Assembly: GCA_036346395.1 (NCBI GenBank)
Contig: CM070599.1
Coordinates: 24,171,232 to 24,235,231 of the forward strand
Length of the DNA: 64,000 bases
Direction: 5' to 3'
DNA from: Hsuehochloa calcarea
Taxonomy: Eukaryota > Streptophyta > Magnoliopsida > Poales > Poaceae
Shown here: positions 23,575 through 35,110 of the stretch, piece by piece
Numbering within the stretch: position 1 is the stretch's first letter
How the letters are laid out: every line of letters starts with the position of its first letter
Position numbers and translations under genes: made by a program
The notes under the pieces: generated by a model
What the model saw: the letters and a program-made list of their open reading frames with translations, nothing else
What the model was told of the DNA's origin: nothing
Database searches by the model: none

Positions 23575-24493
23575 TAGACAATCCCCTCTGATGACACTCA
23601 CAAAATGTAGATTCTACCCCCAACTCTTTTAACCATTTGCTGGCACGATCAAGGACGTGCCGATAACAGGCGGCGTGACGGACGACAATTCCCGACCGCC
23701 TGGGCTCGCGAGCTGATGATGATCTGTTTGATGAACCACTGAAGAGAAGGTGTGGAACGGAATTTTTCCCCTGACAACCGGCGCGGTAATTCATCGGCAC
23801 ACCAGAGGCTGTTTCTTGGCCACCCCTTTTGTATACCGGCTTGTTTTCTCCAATGAATTACGAGAGAAAACAGCTTGGAAGTTGCCTGACAGGATTAGAT
23901 CGAACTGTGAGAGGAAGGGATTTCACTGAAGAGTGCACTTCCAAGCCATTTTGGCCTTCGCTTCACCCTGATTTACTAATTTCAGATTCCAGATGTTGCA
24001 TTTTGTTCTCTGCTGCTTGCTTCTGTTCTTTGTGTTGGAAGCAGCCATTGTTCCCTTTACTAAAGACATTCAGAGAGCAAACTTGACGTCTCACTAAACA
24101 TTTTATTTGTTCATGACCCGACCCTGGAAGCTCTTCTTTTTGGTTCAGTGGTTTGTGCCACAGAAATTCATTTGGTTGACACAATTTGTAGCATCTTTTA
24201 ATTCAGAGATTTGCCAATTTCCCTCATTTTTTTGTTGGCAGTACAAAACTTCAACAAGCAATTGTTGGTATCTGATGGAAGTTAATCGGACATCAAGTTC
24301 ATTTTGCGGAGAACACCAAATATTTGATCTCACATGCATCCATGTGACGAAAATACTGACAAAAAATATCCACATCACACCAAGGACAACTAAATTACCA
24401 CAATCAAATTCACAAAACTTGGGTCATTTCAAAGAAGCAGAAACAAAGACGAACAATGCTCCTTTCCAACGGTCAAAGTAGGACAACAAGTAA
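23575..24493 (+). other. 3' flank of the LAX2-like gene
   Basis: This region follows the stop codon and presumably includes the 3' untranslated region. A polyadenylation site cannot be fixed. Short open frames on both strands show no recognisable domain, so I do not call a gene. Confidence 0.4.
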
Positions 24494-24502
24494 CACAACA
24501 AA

Positions 24503-25106
24503 GAGTAAATTTCGCAAAACTATACATTGTCAAAACTATCATAAAACCACAATTTTAAAGACATGTACCATAAAACCATACCTACTTTGGTTAATCGTTT
24601 CACAAAACTACACTTCTGTCGAATCCAACAGAATTGACATCCCGAGCCCACCGGTCAGTCCCACATCCTCCCAACTCCACCGTTTGCTGACATAGATGAA
24701 CTTGCCACGCAAGCAACACATCATCAAGCCTGCTCAAGATGGATAGAATGTTTGCACTAACTTCTAATGGGTTTTGTTCCAACATCTTAAATCACACAAG
24801 AAAACATACCATATGACAGTGCTAGACCTGGCCTTGGCTTCTTTTTGTATATTCTGAAGTGTGTCCTTGCTGCTTGTTGCAGTTAATGTGTCGCTTGTGT
24901 GTTAAATTGTCCATGTTAGCAAACGGGGAGTTGTGAGGATGTGAGGTTGAGCAGTAGGCCTGAGAGGTTAGTCTCGTTGGATTCAACGGAAGTGTAGTTT
25001 TGTGAAACGGTTGACCAAAGTAAGCGTGGTTTAGTGAAATACATCCTCAAAAGTGTGATCTTGTAATAATTATAACAATTGTAGTGTAGTTTTGTAAAAT
25101 TTACTC
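24503..25106. mobile_element. Non-autonomous MULE-type element with about 240-bp inverted arms
   Basis: The ends gagtaaattt and aaatttactc are inverted repeats, and pairing continues for about 240 bases into each arm (for example gtttcacaaaactacactt opposite its complement near 25000). The flanks cacaacaaa (24494-24502) and tacaacaaa (25107-25115) match at 8 of 9 positions, fitting the 9-bp target duplication of Mutator-like elements. The middle is short and non-coding. A foldback structure is expected. Confidence 0.75.
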
Positions 25107-26199
25107 TACAACAAATTACAACAAGTGATAATACACTAAGGTGGTAAAATAATCAGATGGAAAGCTAACGTCAATGTGTCACCAAATACCTCCCAACAAA
25201 GGGCACTCAGGCACCAGTGGGAGGTCGCCATCGCCAGTAGGAGTTGAGACTTGAGACAAGTATGATGCTGAGATGAGGTGAGGTGAGTTCAAGAACTCCA
25301 AAGAATAGATACACGTAAGAGGGATTTGTTTTAAAATAATATTAATTTAAAATATAATTACAAAAATAAATAGCCAAAAATAGGCCATTATCGCAATTTG
25401 AAATAGTGAAATTGTCCTGTCGTCATTCTAATTGGCGATATCCCTGTCGCTAATTGGAACAATGCTGAAATGGTTCTATCGCCAATTGAACTAACGACAT
25501 GACAATTTCGCTATTTCAAAAGGCGTCAAGAACCTATCGCCATTTTGAAATGGCAAAATGACTATATTTAATTATTATTTTTGTAATTTATGTGTAGAGA
25601 ATTCAACCTAAAGATTTAGTGTATTTCACGAAGTTTCTTTGTACTACCTTGAAGTATCGCGTAGTTCGGAATCCGAAATTGGACAAAATAACAAAATGTG
25701 AAGCAGAGAATGCGAGATTAGCGGCGCAATTTGGAATGCAAGTTCAGCGGGACAATAACCCAAACAGCCCCCTTCTAAGCGAAATGAAAAAAAATTGGGT
25801 TTATGGTTGCCATACGCGCTGTTGTCCCGGTTGTATTGTTCGCGGAACCAATTCCTTCGGGAAAATATTACATAATATTTAATAGTCGAAATATTTAAAA
25901 AAGAGAATTAATTCTGAAAGACTTTATAATTTACTTGCAAATTACATGGCGCGCTGGATTTGGTTACATACATTATAAACACCAACATGCACCAATCAAC
26001 AAACTGAAATACACCTACGATACGTGTGCGCCTTTTTGGAATTAGAAAAAAAAGTTGATTGGAATGAAATTGATTAGTCCTGGCGGCCCATCGGTCCCTT
26101 CCCCTTGTCTCTGGACTACCAGCGGCGGCGGCTAGTCTTGAGTCATGTTCTAAGTTAGGTAATTGAATGATGTTAGGATAATACAACGTCGGGCCAAAT

Positions 26200-26700
26200 T
26201 AATAATCAGGATGCAAATTGAACATAACTTATCTCTTTGATCCGGACTACGCCCGGACGACGGGGAGCGCTAGGACGGCCGCCGGTCTCACTGGCAGGAG
26301 CCTTCCCCTTGTCCGCCGTGCGCTCGGCCTGGTCGTAATCAGCTTCCCGTTCAGGGGTCCTCCACTACCACCCTGCTTTCTTGGGCTCCTATGCCTTTTA
26401 AATAGGGTCAGGTACATAAGGTTTCCAGCGTTCGAAGGTCTCGACTCGCATCGCATGCTTCAATATGTACTTCTGCTCGATGAACGCCCTATTGTACATG
26501 TCTGGGCCGCCGATCCATTGGAAGGAGTTTTATCGCATCTCTGGCTGCCATGATGTGTAGATGTAGTTAGGGATATATGGATTAGAATGTAAGATGTAAA
26601 AAATATATGTGTGTGCAAGATTCGCTTACGAGGATGTTCCTGCATGTGCAGTACGCCCGGGCGGCGGTCACCGGGTGAGTGGACTGGATGATCTTAGCTA
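26200..26700 (-). other. Possible downstream exon remnant inside the MULE
   Basis: In one minus-strand frame, about 26525-26230 reads MYNRAFIEQKYILKHAMRVE and then a basic, glycine/proline-rich stretch with three stops. It looks more protein-like than its surroundings and lies downstream of the PMD gene on the same strand. It may be a final exon or a separate captured fragment. I do not recognise it and the support is weak. Confidence 0.25.
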
Positions 26701-26949
26701 GTTCTTCTCATAAACATTGCGGCGCGTGAAAACTCCGGTGGTACCGCGCATCCTTCATAGAACAATCCGGGTATGGTTTAGCTCTCTCGGCAAGCCACTT
26801 GCATTCCGCAGCATCTTCGCGTAGAAGTTCACCGACGAGTCGGACATCTCCTTCCTCTCTGTTGTGTGAACCAATCTTTGGTGAATTGTTGGGTGTGGTG
26901 GTGTATTGTTCTCCCCCAGCTCTCTTCTCCTCTAGTTTTCTTCTCTAGC

Positions 26950-27290
26950 AGTGTGTGGCGTATCATGGTGCATTATTTTCGATCTGAAAAGGCGGCGTAG
27001 CAGAGTGTGGCCTTTTCAGTATGAAAAGGTAGCGTTGTAGTGTGTTGTCATCTCGGTCTGCAAAAGTGGCAGTGTGTTGCGTGACAGGGTGCAGTCTTTT
27101 CGGTCTCAAAAGGTAGAATCGTAGTGTGTTGTCATCTCGGTCTACAAAAGTGGCAGTGTGTGGCATGACTAGGTGCGGTCTTTAAGGTCTTAAAAGGTGG
27201 TGTGTCAGAGTGCGATCTTTTCGGTCTGAAACGGTAGCGTCATAGTGTGCGGTCATCTCGCTCTGCAAAAGTGGGCTGTAAAGGCTAGAA
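26950..27290. repeat. About 85-bp tandem repeat, about four units
   Basis: Units built around tcggtctgcaaaagtggcag and gtagtgtgttgtcatct recur with a period of roughly 85 bases and about 80-85% identity between units. The array lies inside the MULE, downstream of the PMD gene. Confidence 0.75.
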
Positions 27291-27429
27291 GTAGGGTGGT
27301 GTGACTCTCACATGGTTACCTATACACACAAGGACAGATGGTATCGAAACACGATACTAGCATAATGTAGGTTTTACATAAATTAATATTTACATAACAT
27401 GATTGGTATTTAGAAGAACAAATATCTAC

Positions 27430-29775
27430 TTACGAGACCTCTTGGGGTGTACCCCACATGTGGCCCCTGGCCTCATCCGGGGCGGCTGCGGGTGCTGGTA
27501 CTAGTATGTCAAAGGCTCAGGTGGCCGAGGTACCCTATCGATGCGATTAGCCTGAGGGGGTGTCACGAGAGGGTGTTGCGTCGATTGGCTCGCTTCGGGT
27601 GCACCGTGTAGCTGTGAAGCCCCAACGAAGATCTGGCTGCTCTCGCCGTGTGAAGGTCCACCGCCCTGTCGCTGTAGTGTCTACGCCTGCTCGAACTCGA
27701 AGTCCCTGGAGCACGATTCCTCGTGCAACACCACCTCCTCATCCCAAAGGGATGTATGAACTGTGAAATAGTACGTTATGCATGTAAACATGATGAAAAT
27801 AATGAAATAGTATGTTATGTATGCAAATAAGATGGACATACCTCGTCACACGAAGGCAGCGGACGGATCCTCGTACTCCAACCCCGTGTACGGGTGGAAT
27901 TCAGGACCTGTTAAACAAAATTGCCGTTAGTAACTAGTGGAGTTCGAAATAAACAACCAGACATGAGTGTTTCATGTTGACCCATGAAATGTGCCAGGGT
28001 ACTCCCAACACTGTGCCATGAGGACCCGCCCGCCTCGTCTGGGTGAGGTGTCGTGGGGCGTGACGCACTGTGGCTCACCCCCTGTCCACGCGCAGGTGGG
28101 TCCATCACCTCCCTCGCCCTGCGGCAAGATGCAAGCTGGATGCCTCGCCTCGTCTTCTCTACGAACTGGTCTATGACCTCTCCAATCTCCTACGTCGTCA
28201 TTCTGAAGTGCCCCAAAGCGTCATACAACGCATGGAGGTCGCCAACTCATGCATGTCCCATTGAAGATCGACTTGTACACATAATTAACAAGTTACAAAC
28301 TGAAAACTTGCGAAACAAATAAGAAGTATGTATCATTCAATACGTACCACGCTATGGAATGTGGAGTCCGGCTGGGTCGGGTACGTGTCGGTCGTCGCGG
28401 CCTCATGTGATGGTGGGTCGTCCATGACCCTAAAGTAACGAACCCTTGTCCGACTGGAGTACCACTCGATGTACGGACTCGACAGGCCTCGGGATGCGCG
28501 CACGTACACCCTGTCAGGAGTGTACAGTATCCAGATGATGTGGTCATTCATCAACTGATCGAATATCGCAACGTAGTTCGGGCAGGACACATGCGTAGTG
28601 ATTGGAGTGAATGTGACCTATGGAATAGAACAACGAAAACTTAGCATAAGAAATAAAATTACATTATGAAAAAGAATCGTCGTCGGCGGCATACATGGCG
28701 GCGGTGTAGGCTCCCAGGTCAAGCTGTGGTCGTCTGATTTGGAAACACTCGAAGGACCACAACTGAAGAAGCATGGGGTATCTGGAGAAGATGGATCTGT
28801 CCCAAACCCGGTGGGATGCGTCACACAGGGCGTGGTACGTCGCGTCACAGCACCGCCGCGCTAGGCCCCAAGCGCATGGCTAGATTGCCTCCACCTCCAA
28901 GTCCGCCAGCTCGCGTGTGTAGCAGATCATGTGCTTGTTGACATTGTCGCTGTGGGACCCTAGGAACATTACCCACTCGAACAACCATAACAAGTAGGCC
29001 TCGAAGTGCCTCCTGACCGTGTACTCGGGTGCGTCTTGTGCTATACGTTCCGACTGCAAGAAGATAGAGACACATCATTAAGTTGCACAAAGCAATAGAA
29101 ACGAAAATACCAGAGTTATAAAAACTTACGTAGAACTGGCAAATCCACTTCAGCGACGGCCCATAGGTAGTGATGAACTACCTGCAGCCGGTGTTGAGGC
29201 AGCAACACCCCCTGGAACCTCACGAGGATATCCATGCGCCACATGGTCGGGACAACGTGCGATGCCAGGGGGAAGCCCGCGCAAGGTAACCCGGTCAGGA
29301 AGGTCACATCCTAAAGCGTCGACGTCATCTCCCGCACGAAATGTGGAATGTGCATCTCCAGCCTCCATCGGTCAACCATCGGTAGTATGGAAACCGCCTC
29401 GACGTACAACCACCGCCCGTGTGGTCCTGGTCGTTGACCCACATCGCCTCCATCATCCTCGCTAGTGGAAGGAGGTCTGCCGCTCTCAAACTGTATCAAA
29501 AGGATTAAGATCATACGTGAGTCCACTCACACTAGTCAGACTACAATTGAGTACACGAAGGTCACAACTACACGTACCTCGGATCCCAACGTGGGTCCAC
29601 CCTCCATGCCTCGTGGGCGTGCGCAGCCGCAACGCCCCAAGCTCAATCGCCGTCTCGCCCTCTTAGGGGAGGATGGTACTGAGGCGGTTATGGTGACTTG
29701 CGTCAACGACCGGGTCAAGCAATTCGTACATCCACTGCATAACATCTCCGCCATACCTGAAAATTTAGTGCATAC
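27430..29775 (-). pseudogene. Plant mobile domain (PMD, MAIN-like) gene, decayed
   Basis: Read on the minus strand, the first exon (about 29770-29575) gives DVMQWMYELLDPVVDASHHN and RTPTRHGGW, then a good donor (gag|gtacgt). Next (about 29490-29110) come YVEAVSILPMVDRWRLEMHI and VREMTSTL-stop-DVTFLTGLP, then EAYLLWLFEWVMFLGS (about 29020-28960), LLQLWSFECF (about 28760-28730) and VYVRASRGLSS (about 28510-28480), with a low-complexity tail to about 27430. The order and motifs are those of the PMD family known from MAIN/MAIL proteins and plant transposons. At least three stops interrupt conserved positions (near 29678, 29313 and 28883). The gene lies wholly within the MULE. Confidence 0.75.
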
Positions 29776-29904
29776 ATTGTAAATATTACAAAACATATAC
29801 AAAAAGTAATAACAAGCGACATATCTAATTAATTCAATTATTGCACGATTAGAAACACATACAAATCTGATATGAACACAACTGTATCGACGTTTAATTT
29901 TTAA

Positions 29905-30690
29905 GAGGTATCTTGTCGTGTACAGATGGAAACTAAAATTTAGTTCATAATATTTTAATTAACATCTACATACCCTATTTAGCTACTCTGAATTTTTTAT
30001 ATAGATTTTTTAGAGGTTTCTTATTGTCTTCCTAGTTTGAAATGTATTTTTGGTATTAACAAAATATTTACTATGTACAAATGAAAATTAAAATTAAGTT
30101 GAGATTATTTTGATTAAGTTCTATATACCCTATTTAGCAACTCTGTATTTTTTTTATAGATTTTATATAGGTATCTTACTATTTTCCTTTTTGAAAAGTG
30201 TATCCATCATTTTAAAAATATTTACTGTGTACAAATGAAAACAAAAATTAAGTTGACGATATTTTAGTCTAGTTCTATATACCATATGTAGCAACTTTAG
30301 ATTTTTAATAAAATTTTTAGAGGTGTCTTGCTATTTTCCAAGTTTTAAAAGTATTTTTGGCATTAACAAAATATTTTCCACGTACAAATGGAAATCAAAA
30401 TTAAATTAAGATTATTTTGATTAAGCTATACATACCCTATTTAGCTACTCTGCAATTTTTATAGGTAACTTGATATTTTCCTTGTTTAAAAGTGTCTCCA
30501 ACATTTATAAAATATTTACCATGTATAAATGGAAACAAAATTTAAGTTACCAATATTTTAGTTCAGCTCTACATACTCTATGTAGCAACTCTAGATTTTT
30601 TTTAATAGAATTTTAAGAGGTGTCTTGCTATTTTCCCAGTTTAAAAATTATTTTTGCATTAACAAAATATTTACCGTGTACAAATTTTCA
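29905..30690. repeat. About 155-bp tandem array with dimeric higher-order structure
   Basis: The landmark ctattTagc(t/a)actctg or its variant (c/a)tatGtagcaact recurs at 29975, 30130, 30284, 30437 and 30578, giving spacings of 155, 154, 153 and 141 bases. Monomers alternate between two types. Type A contains ttggcattaacaaaat and gattattttgattaag; type B contains a tgt(a/c)tcca.catt block and atattttag. The order is (B)-A-B-A-B-A, so the real period is about 305 bases. It is AT-rich and non-coding, upstream of the PMD gene within the MULE. Confidence 0.85.
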
Positions 30691-31334
30691 CCTACAAAGT
30701 TTTCTTAGTATTTTTGGAGATTTATTTTAAATCATTCAAGTACTACACCATAAATAATATCTATACGATATACTAAATTATACACAACTAAAATGATGCA
30801 CTACATCAAACTGCAATACAGCTAAAATTATTTAATCCATTGACTTCTATATCACTATTTTTATTTGCTAACCTTCCAAACTTCAAATTCATGTACAAAG
30901 TTGCAATAACATTTACATGCAAAATGAGTAACCGGATCTGCTTCTCCCTCTCTCTCTCCCCCGCTAGGAAGCGGCAGGGCTTCACTGCATCACTTCTCTC
31001 CTCTCCTTTCTCTTTCATCTCTCTTCTTTTTTTCCGAAATTAAAATGACTTTTCATCCGATTTTTTGGGTTTTTATAGCCGTCCTCTCTCGCCAGTTCAA
31101 CCGAGGACAGGATTAAAATAGTGATTTGCACACTCTTCAAAGCAAATCACCAGTGAAATAACGATATGCAGTTGAACCAGTGTTAGGAAATGAAATTATA
31201 ATGTCATTTCAAATGGTGATAGGATCCTATCTCTATGTGAAATGCTGACAGTGACCTGTTTTGTTAAAAAAATGAGTATTTTTTTTATTATCTTTTAAAT
31301 TAATAATATTATTTTTTAAAAATCCACGTAAGAG

Positions 31335-32680
31335 AGTCCAGCGTACACTGGTACTGAGAAAGACAAGGGATCAGTGCAGAATAAACAAAATTAAACCTCC
31401 TCTGAGCTGAGCTGAGCTTCCCAGGAAGAAGCATTAAGGGGAGACAAACCCGATCGGCAGGATAACTTAACAAAGATTAACCGGTCTGCGTGCTCGTAGC
31501 TTGACAGGGCCACCTTAACAACCACATCTCCGAACAATCACGTGGCAATTGGATAATTATAACAAGGCTGGAGTTGTTTGTTTGCTCTTCTTTGCAGGCT
31601 TGTAATTTCCAGTGCTCTCTCACAACACCTACTGCGGAAATAAGGAAAGAAACGTGGCGTCAGTAGCAACGAAGGCGGCGCTTAGAAGAATGTATAAGGA
31701 GACTAGAGAGGGTAAAGAAAGAGCCCTGAAAACGAAGTATACCTGTACATTCATGATCCCATTGGTGGTTTTAGTACAATTTCTGGAATGGATAGCAGTA
31801 TTGCCTTTTGTTCTGTCAGACTTGCATCAGCCCAGGTAAGATTGACATCACCACATTGGTGCACTGCAAGTTGGGCACCATGGATTTTAATTCATGAAGC
31901 TTCCTCCCATGATGCTATAGCAGCATCATTGTGCGGCAAGTAATCAGTCCATTTCCAGTGTTCTTCAGTTCAGGTAATGGCCATGAAGATGCATAAATGA
32001 ATAACTATTGTTTATTGTCGAGGACACCAGAAAATCCATTAAATACAGCACCTCATGACGGAAGATTCCTTGCACACTGAAAATCACACACATGGCAAAT
32101 GTGCTCACTAATTGGAGCACCTGCTTTAAAATGAGCACTGATAATGTGCATGGGGCAACAAACAGCATTAGTTCAGATAGATTATCGAGAAAAGGACCAT
32201 CAGTTCCCATGTTACAACCAATAGGACTTGCATTGATTTAACATGGAGAAGATACAAAAGCGGAAAAATGAAACTGCCCCATCCACCTCACCTTCTGGGG
32301 TTGCAAGTGGAAACTCAAACTTAATGCTACATTCAGCAAAGCTCAACCAAGAATTAAAGCTATCTAAGACATTGTAGAGACATTTTAGCCCATGCATGTC
32401 TAGAAGCTTCTGATTTCAGGTGATGCGGCAGCTCAAAAGAAAACAGAAACCAAATGCTATCCATGACTTGTCCAAATCATGTACTGTTTGAAGAAGGTGA
32501 TAATTCAACAGTACACAAGCTTGCTTGGAATCCATGCAATGCAATGGTCAAGACTCGAGCATATTGTGCAAGCATCATGTGTGCATATCATCATCATCTA
32601 CTCGCTTTAAGACTGGAGAACATTGAAGTACTTGATGTAAAAGCACTGCCATTTACAGTCTAGCATCCACTTCTGTACTT
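31335..32680. other. Spacer without recognised genes
   Basis: Non-repetitive, moderately AT-rich sequence. Open frames of 60-80 codons on both strands (for example 31612-31839 plus, 31965-32210 minus) have no recognisable motif. I see no support for a gene. Confidence 0.4.
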
Positions 32681-33253
32681 GACATTGCTTGAATAACTAT
32701 AACAGAGTTTTGTATCGTGCAGTGCGTCAACCACCTGAAGCAATCCACTGTGATCCATGTTGGCAATCACTTTTTCTTAACCAAAGATCATGTTATAAGC
32801 ATGCTCATGATTTAATTGAGAGTTGCATGTAATTTTGCAACAGAACCTTTCTTCTTATTTAGAAAAGGAAAACCGTGGCCAGGGAGGCTTATAACACCTG
32901 CAGGGTGGCGTCACGGGCGTGGGTTTCGCTAAGTTATTTGGGAAATGAAGAATCGATCGATCGATCAATCAGCATCCTCTCTTAGATCATGCTCAGTAAG
33001 TGTGAAATTTTGTTTTTTGTTTATGGTAAGTGTGACATTGCTTGAATAACTATAACAGAATTTTGTATCATCCAGTGCGTCAACCACCTGAAGCAATCCC
33101 ACTGTGATCAGCATGTCAGATTGATCCATGTTGGCAATCACCTTTTCTTAACAGAAGATTGTGTTAGTTGTTAAGCATGCTCATGATTTAACTGAGAGTT
33201 GCATCCAACTTTGCAGTTGAACCTTTGTGCTTATTTAGAAAAGGAAAACCGTC
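32681..33253. repeat. Tandem duplication of about 200 bp with intron-derived filler at the junction
   Basis: Copy 1 (32681-32876) and copy 2 (33034-33253) start at the same word, gacattgcttgaataact, and both end at agaaaaggaaaaccgt. Identity is about 85-90%; copy 2 has small insertions. Exactly between them lies the segment 32877-33033, which is a copy of 22644-22792 from intron 3 of the LAX2-like gene. Confidence 0.85.
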
Positions 33254-33975
33254 GACAGAGATAACCAAGACTAAAATCACCTGAACTGTGAGCAGGTGAT
33301 TGGAAACGGGAGACGGCAAGGGCATCAATCATGATGGCATACGTTAGGATTTTGACAGATTAACACCCATATTATTGAAGAGAAGCTATATGCAATCACC
33401 CACATGCTAATAGAGAGCTGAAATTGACAACACACTGCGCATGCTTCCCAATACAGGAATTTAGTTCCCAAACATGGCCGCGTGATAGAGGAAAAGTCTG
33501 GTCATACTAAAAGCCTCTAAACTGAAAAACGCTTTAAAAAAGAAACGAGGAGGTATCAGGAAGAACTCCTTTTATTGGAAAAGAAAGTAATATCTCACCA
33601 TCTTTCATCATTCAGTCCTACATGTGCGTTTGGTGCTGTGCTTTAGGATGCTACTCTGCTGGCACAATATATTCTATGATTCTATCCATTACAGCATTTG
33701 TCAGAACATCACATTTTTTTTCATGTTTTGCTAAACTGAACTTAACCATGTGATCCAAAGAAATTCATATATATGGTTAGATCATTACAAGGAAAGGTCT
33801 GTAAGGTAGACACATACATAATATTGATAAGTTGCAAAGCATGATCAGATCAACTGCTGGATTCTACATTTGCACTAAAGCAGAGAGGAAGTATTAAGGT
33901 GTAACAATAAACTAATATTTTGCGCATTTATCTTTGGATTTGTCATTTGCCACATATATGCATTGCAGACGACCA
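33254..33975. other. Spacer without recognised genes
   Basis: No coding frame, repeat or transposon end that I can support. Confidence 0.4.
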
Positions 33976-34032
33976 GAATAATGATTGACCATACAAATGC
34001 AATTATGCGTTATACATGGTCAATCATTATTC
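33976..34032. repeat. Perfect 17-bp inverted repeat hairpin
   Basis: gaataatgattgaccat at 33976-33992 is perfectly complementary to 34016-34032 across a 23-base loop. It could form a cruciform or an RNA stem-loop; no U tract follows. Confidence 0.85.
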
Positions 34033-34239
34033 AGGTTCTTGAATAACGCTAGGAAAGCAGAGCTAATTCCGAAACAACCCGTAGACTGACACCCGAACAG
34101 AGCGACACAACACTGTTCTGTACTGAAAACTGATCGAGCCGCCAAGTTTCCAAGCTCTTGGATGCAATGGAGCAGCTGTGCGTTTAGTCCACCAACAAAC
34201 TACTGTGTGCCTAAGACTAGCTTACTCAAGGTAATCTCT

Positions 34240-35110
34240 TGGACCGAAAAGAGCGACTAGGGGGTAGGGTGAATAGGAGCATCTATCTTTTTCACTGTTA
34301 ATGGAATTCAGCTTCTTCTTCACTCCAATTGCTATGAAAGCTACGAAGATAAAAGCAAAAAAAACAAATCTTGCGTTGAATCCGGGAAACCCCACGGACA
34401 AATCCTCTTGGCTGGTCTAACCTCCTAAGCCTGGCCGGTGTGAGGAGAGTGGAAGTCTGGAATTAGGGGCGGGCATATTTTTACCGAACCGAAAAACCAA
34501 AATTCTCGGTTTGTTCGGTTATGGGTAGACATCTAAATCTTGCAAAAGGCCCAGGCCCATGTAACTCTCAACCACTCTTCTATCCAGCCTAACTAGTCTG
34601 TACTCCTGATCAAATACTAGTGAGAGCCCGCGAGGGAGACTTGACTGGGCGAGCAGCGATCTTAATCACCTAAACCCTAGCAACCGCCACACCAGGGCGC
34701 GAGACCGCTACCATCCAGGCGTCCATCGAGGGCGGCGAAGTGGTGAATTGCGAGCAGGGCGAGGGCCGGCGAGCCAGGCGAGGAAGCGGCGTGGGAATTG
34801 GAGGGACATACCTTTGTCGGCGCAATGCCACCACCGCGTCGGCCGCCAGCCGCCACGCCGTTGTCGGCGTCGGCAACCTCACCTGGTTGCTACCCCAAAC
34901 CAGGTAAGACTATGTATTTGCATTCAATCACTTGATAACTTAAATATGTATTTGAGTTCAATCACTTGATGACTTGAATGTGTTGAATTTCTAGCTGTGC
35001 TGTGTATTTCGGTACACCGAATTTACCAAATTAATTCGATTAATTAGGTTCGGTTTGTTTTTTAGTTTGGTTAATTCGGGGACCATCTTTCAAAAATCAA
35101 AATATTTTCC
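34240..35110. mobile_element. Transposon relics (LTR edge and hAT-like fragment)
   Basis: About 34250-34290 (gcgactagggggtagggtgaataggagc) resembles the start of the LTR type seen elsewhere in the window, but diverged. From 34465 the sequence has aggggcgggcatatttttaccgaacc, and near 35010-35085 repeated cggttt/ttcggt words, as in hAT-type ends of the GGGGYGGGCA class. The right end is not matched. Between them (34600-34910) is a GC-rich, gene-like segment that I cannot identify. Confidence 0.35.

Larger units (their letters stand above)
25322..31325. mobile_element. MULE-type transposon carrying a PMD gene (6.0 kb)
   Basis: A perfect 9-bp direct duplication, ACGTAAGAG, flanks the unit (25313-25321 and 31326-31334). 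The ends begin ggatttgttttaaaataat on the left and the closely matching inverse of ttattttttaaaaatcc on the right. Homology continues inward for well over 100 bases in inverted orientation (left about 25322-25480, right about 31150-31325). A 9-bp target duplication plus long inverted repeats is diagnostic of Mutator-like elements. The cargo is a decayed plant mobile domain gene on the minus strand plus two tandem repeat arrays. I found no mudrA transposase, so it probably moved with help in trans. Confidence 0.82.

Noticed and set aside
25619..25882. 87-codon plus frame just inside the left MULE end
   Set aside because: Overlaps the terminal region of the transposon, with no recognisable domain and no partner exon.
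29905..30690. Possible rice centromeric satellite because of the 155-bp period
   Set aside because: Only the unit length agrees; I cannot identify sequence similarity to a known centromeric satellite without a comparison, and the array is small and inside a MULE.
31612..31839. 75-codon plus frame with a hydrophobic C-terminal stretch
   Set aside because: Length is within chance for this base composition; no motif, promoter or neighbour support.
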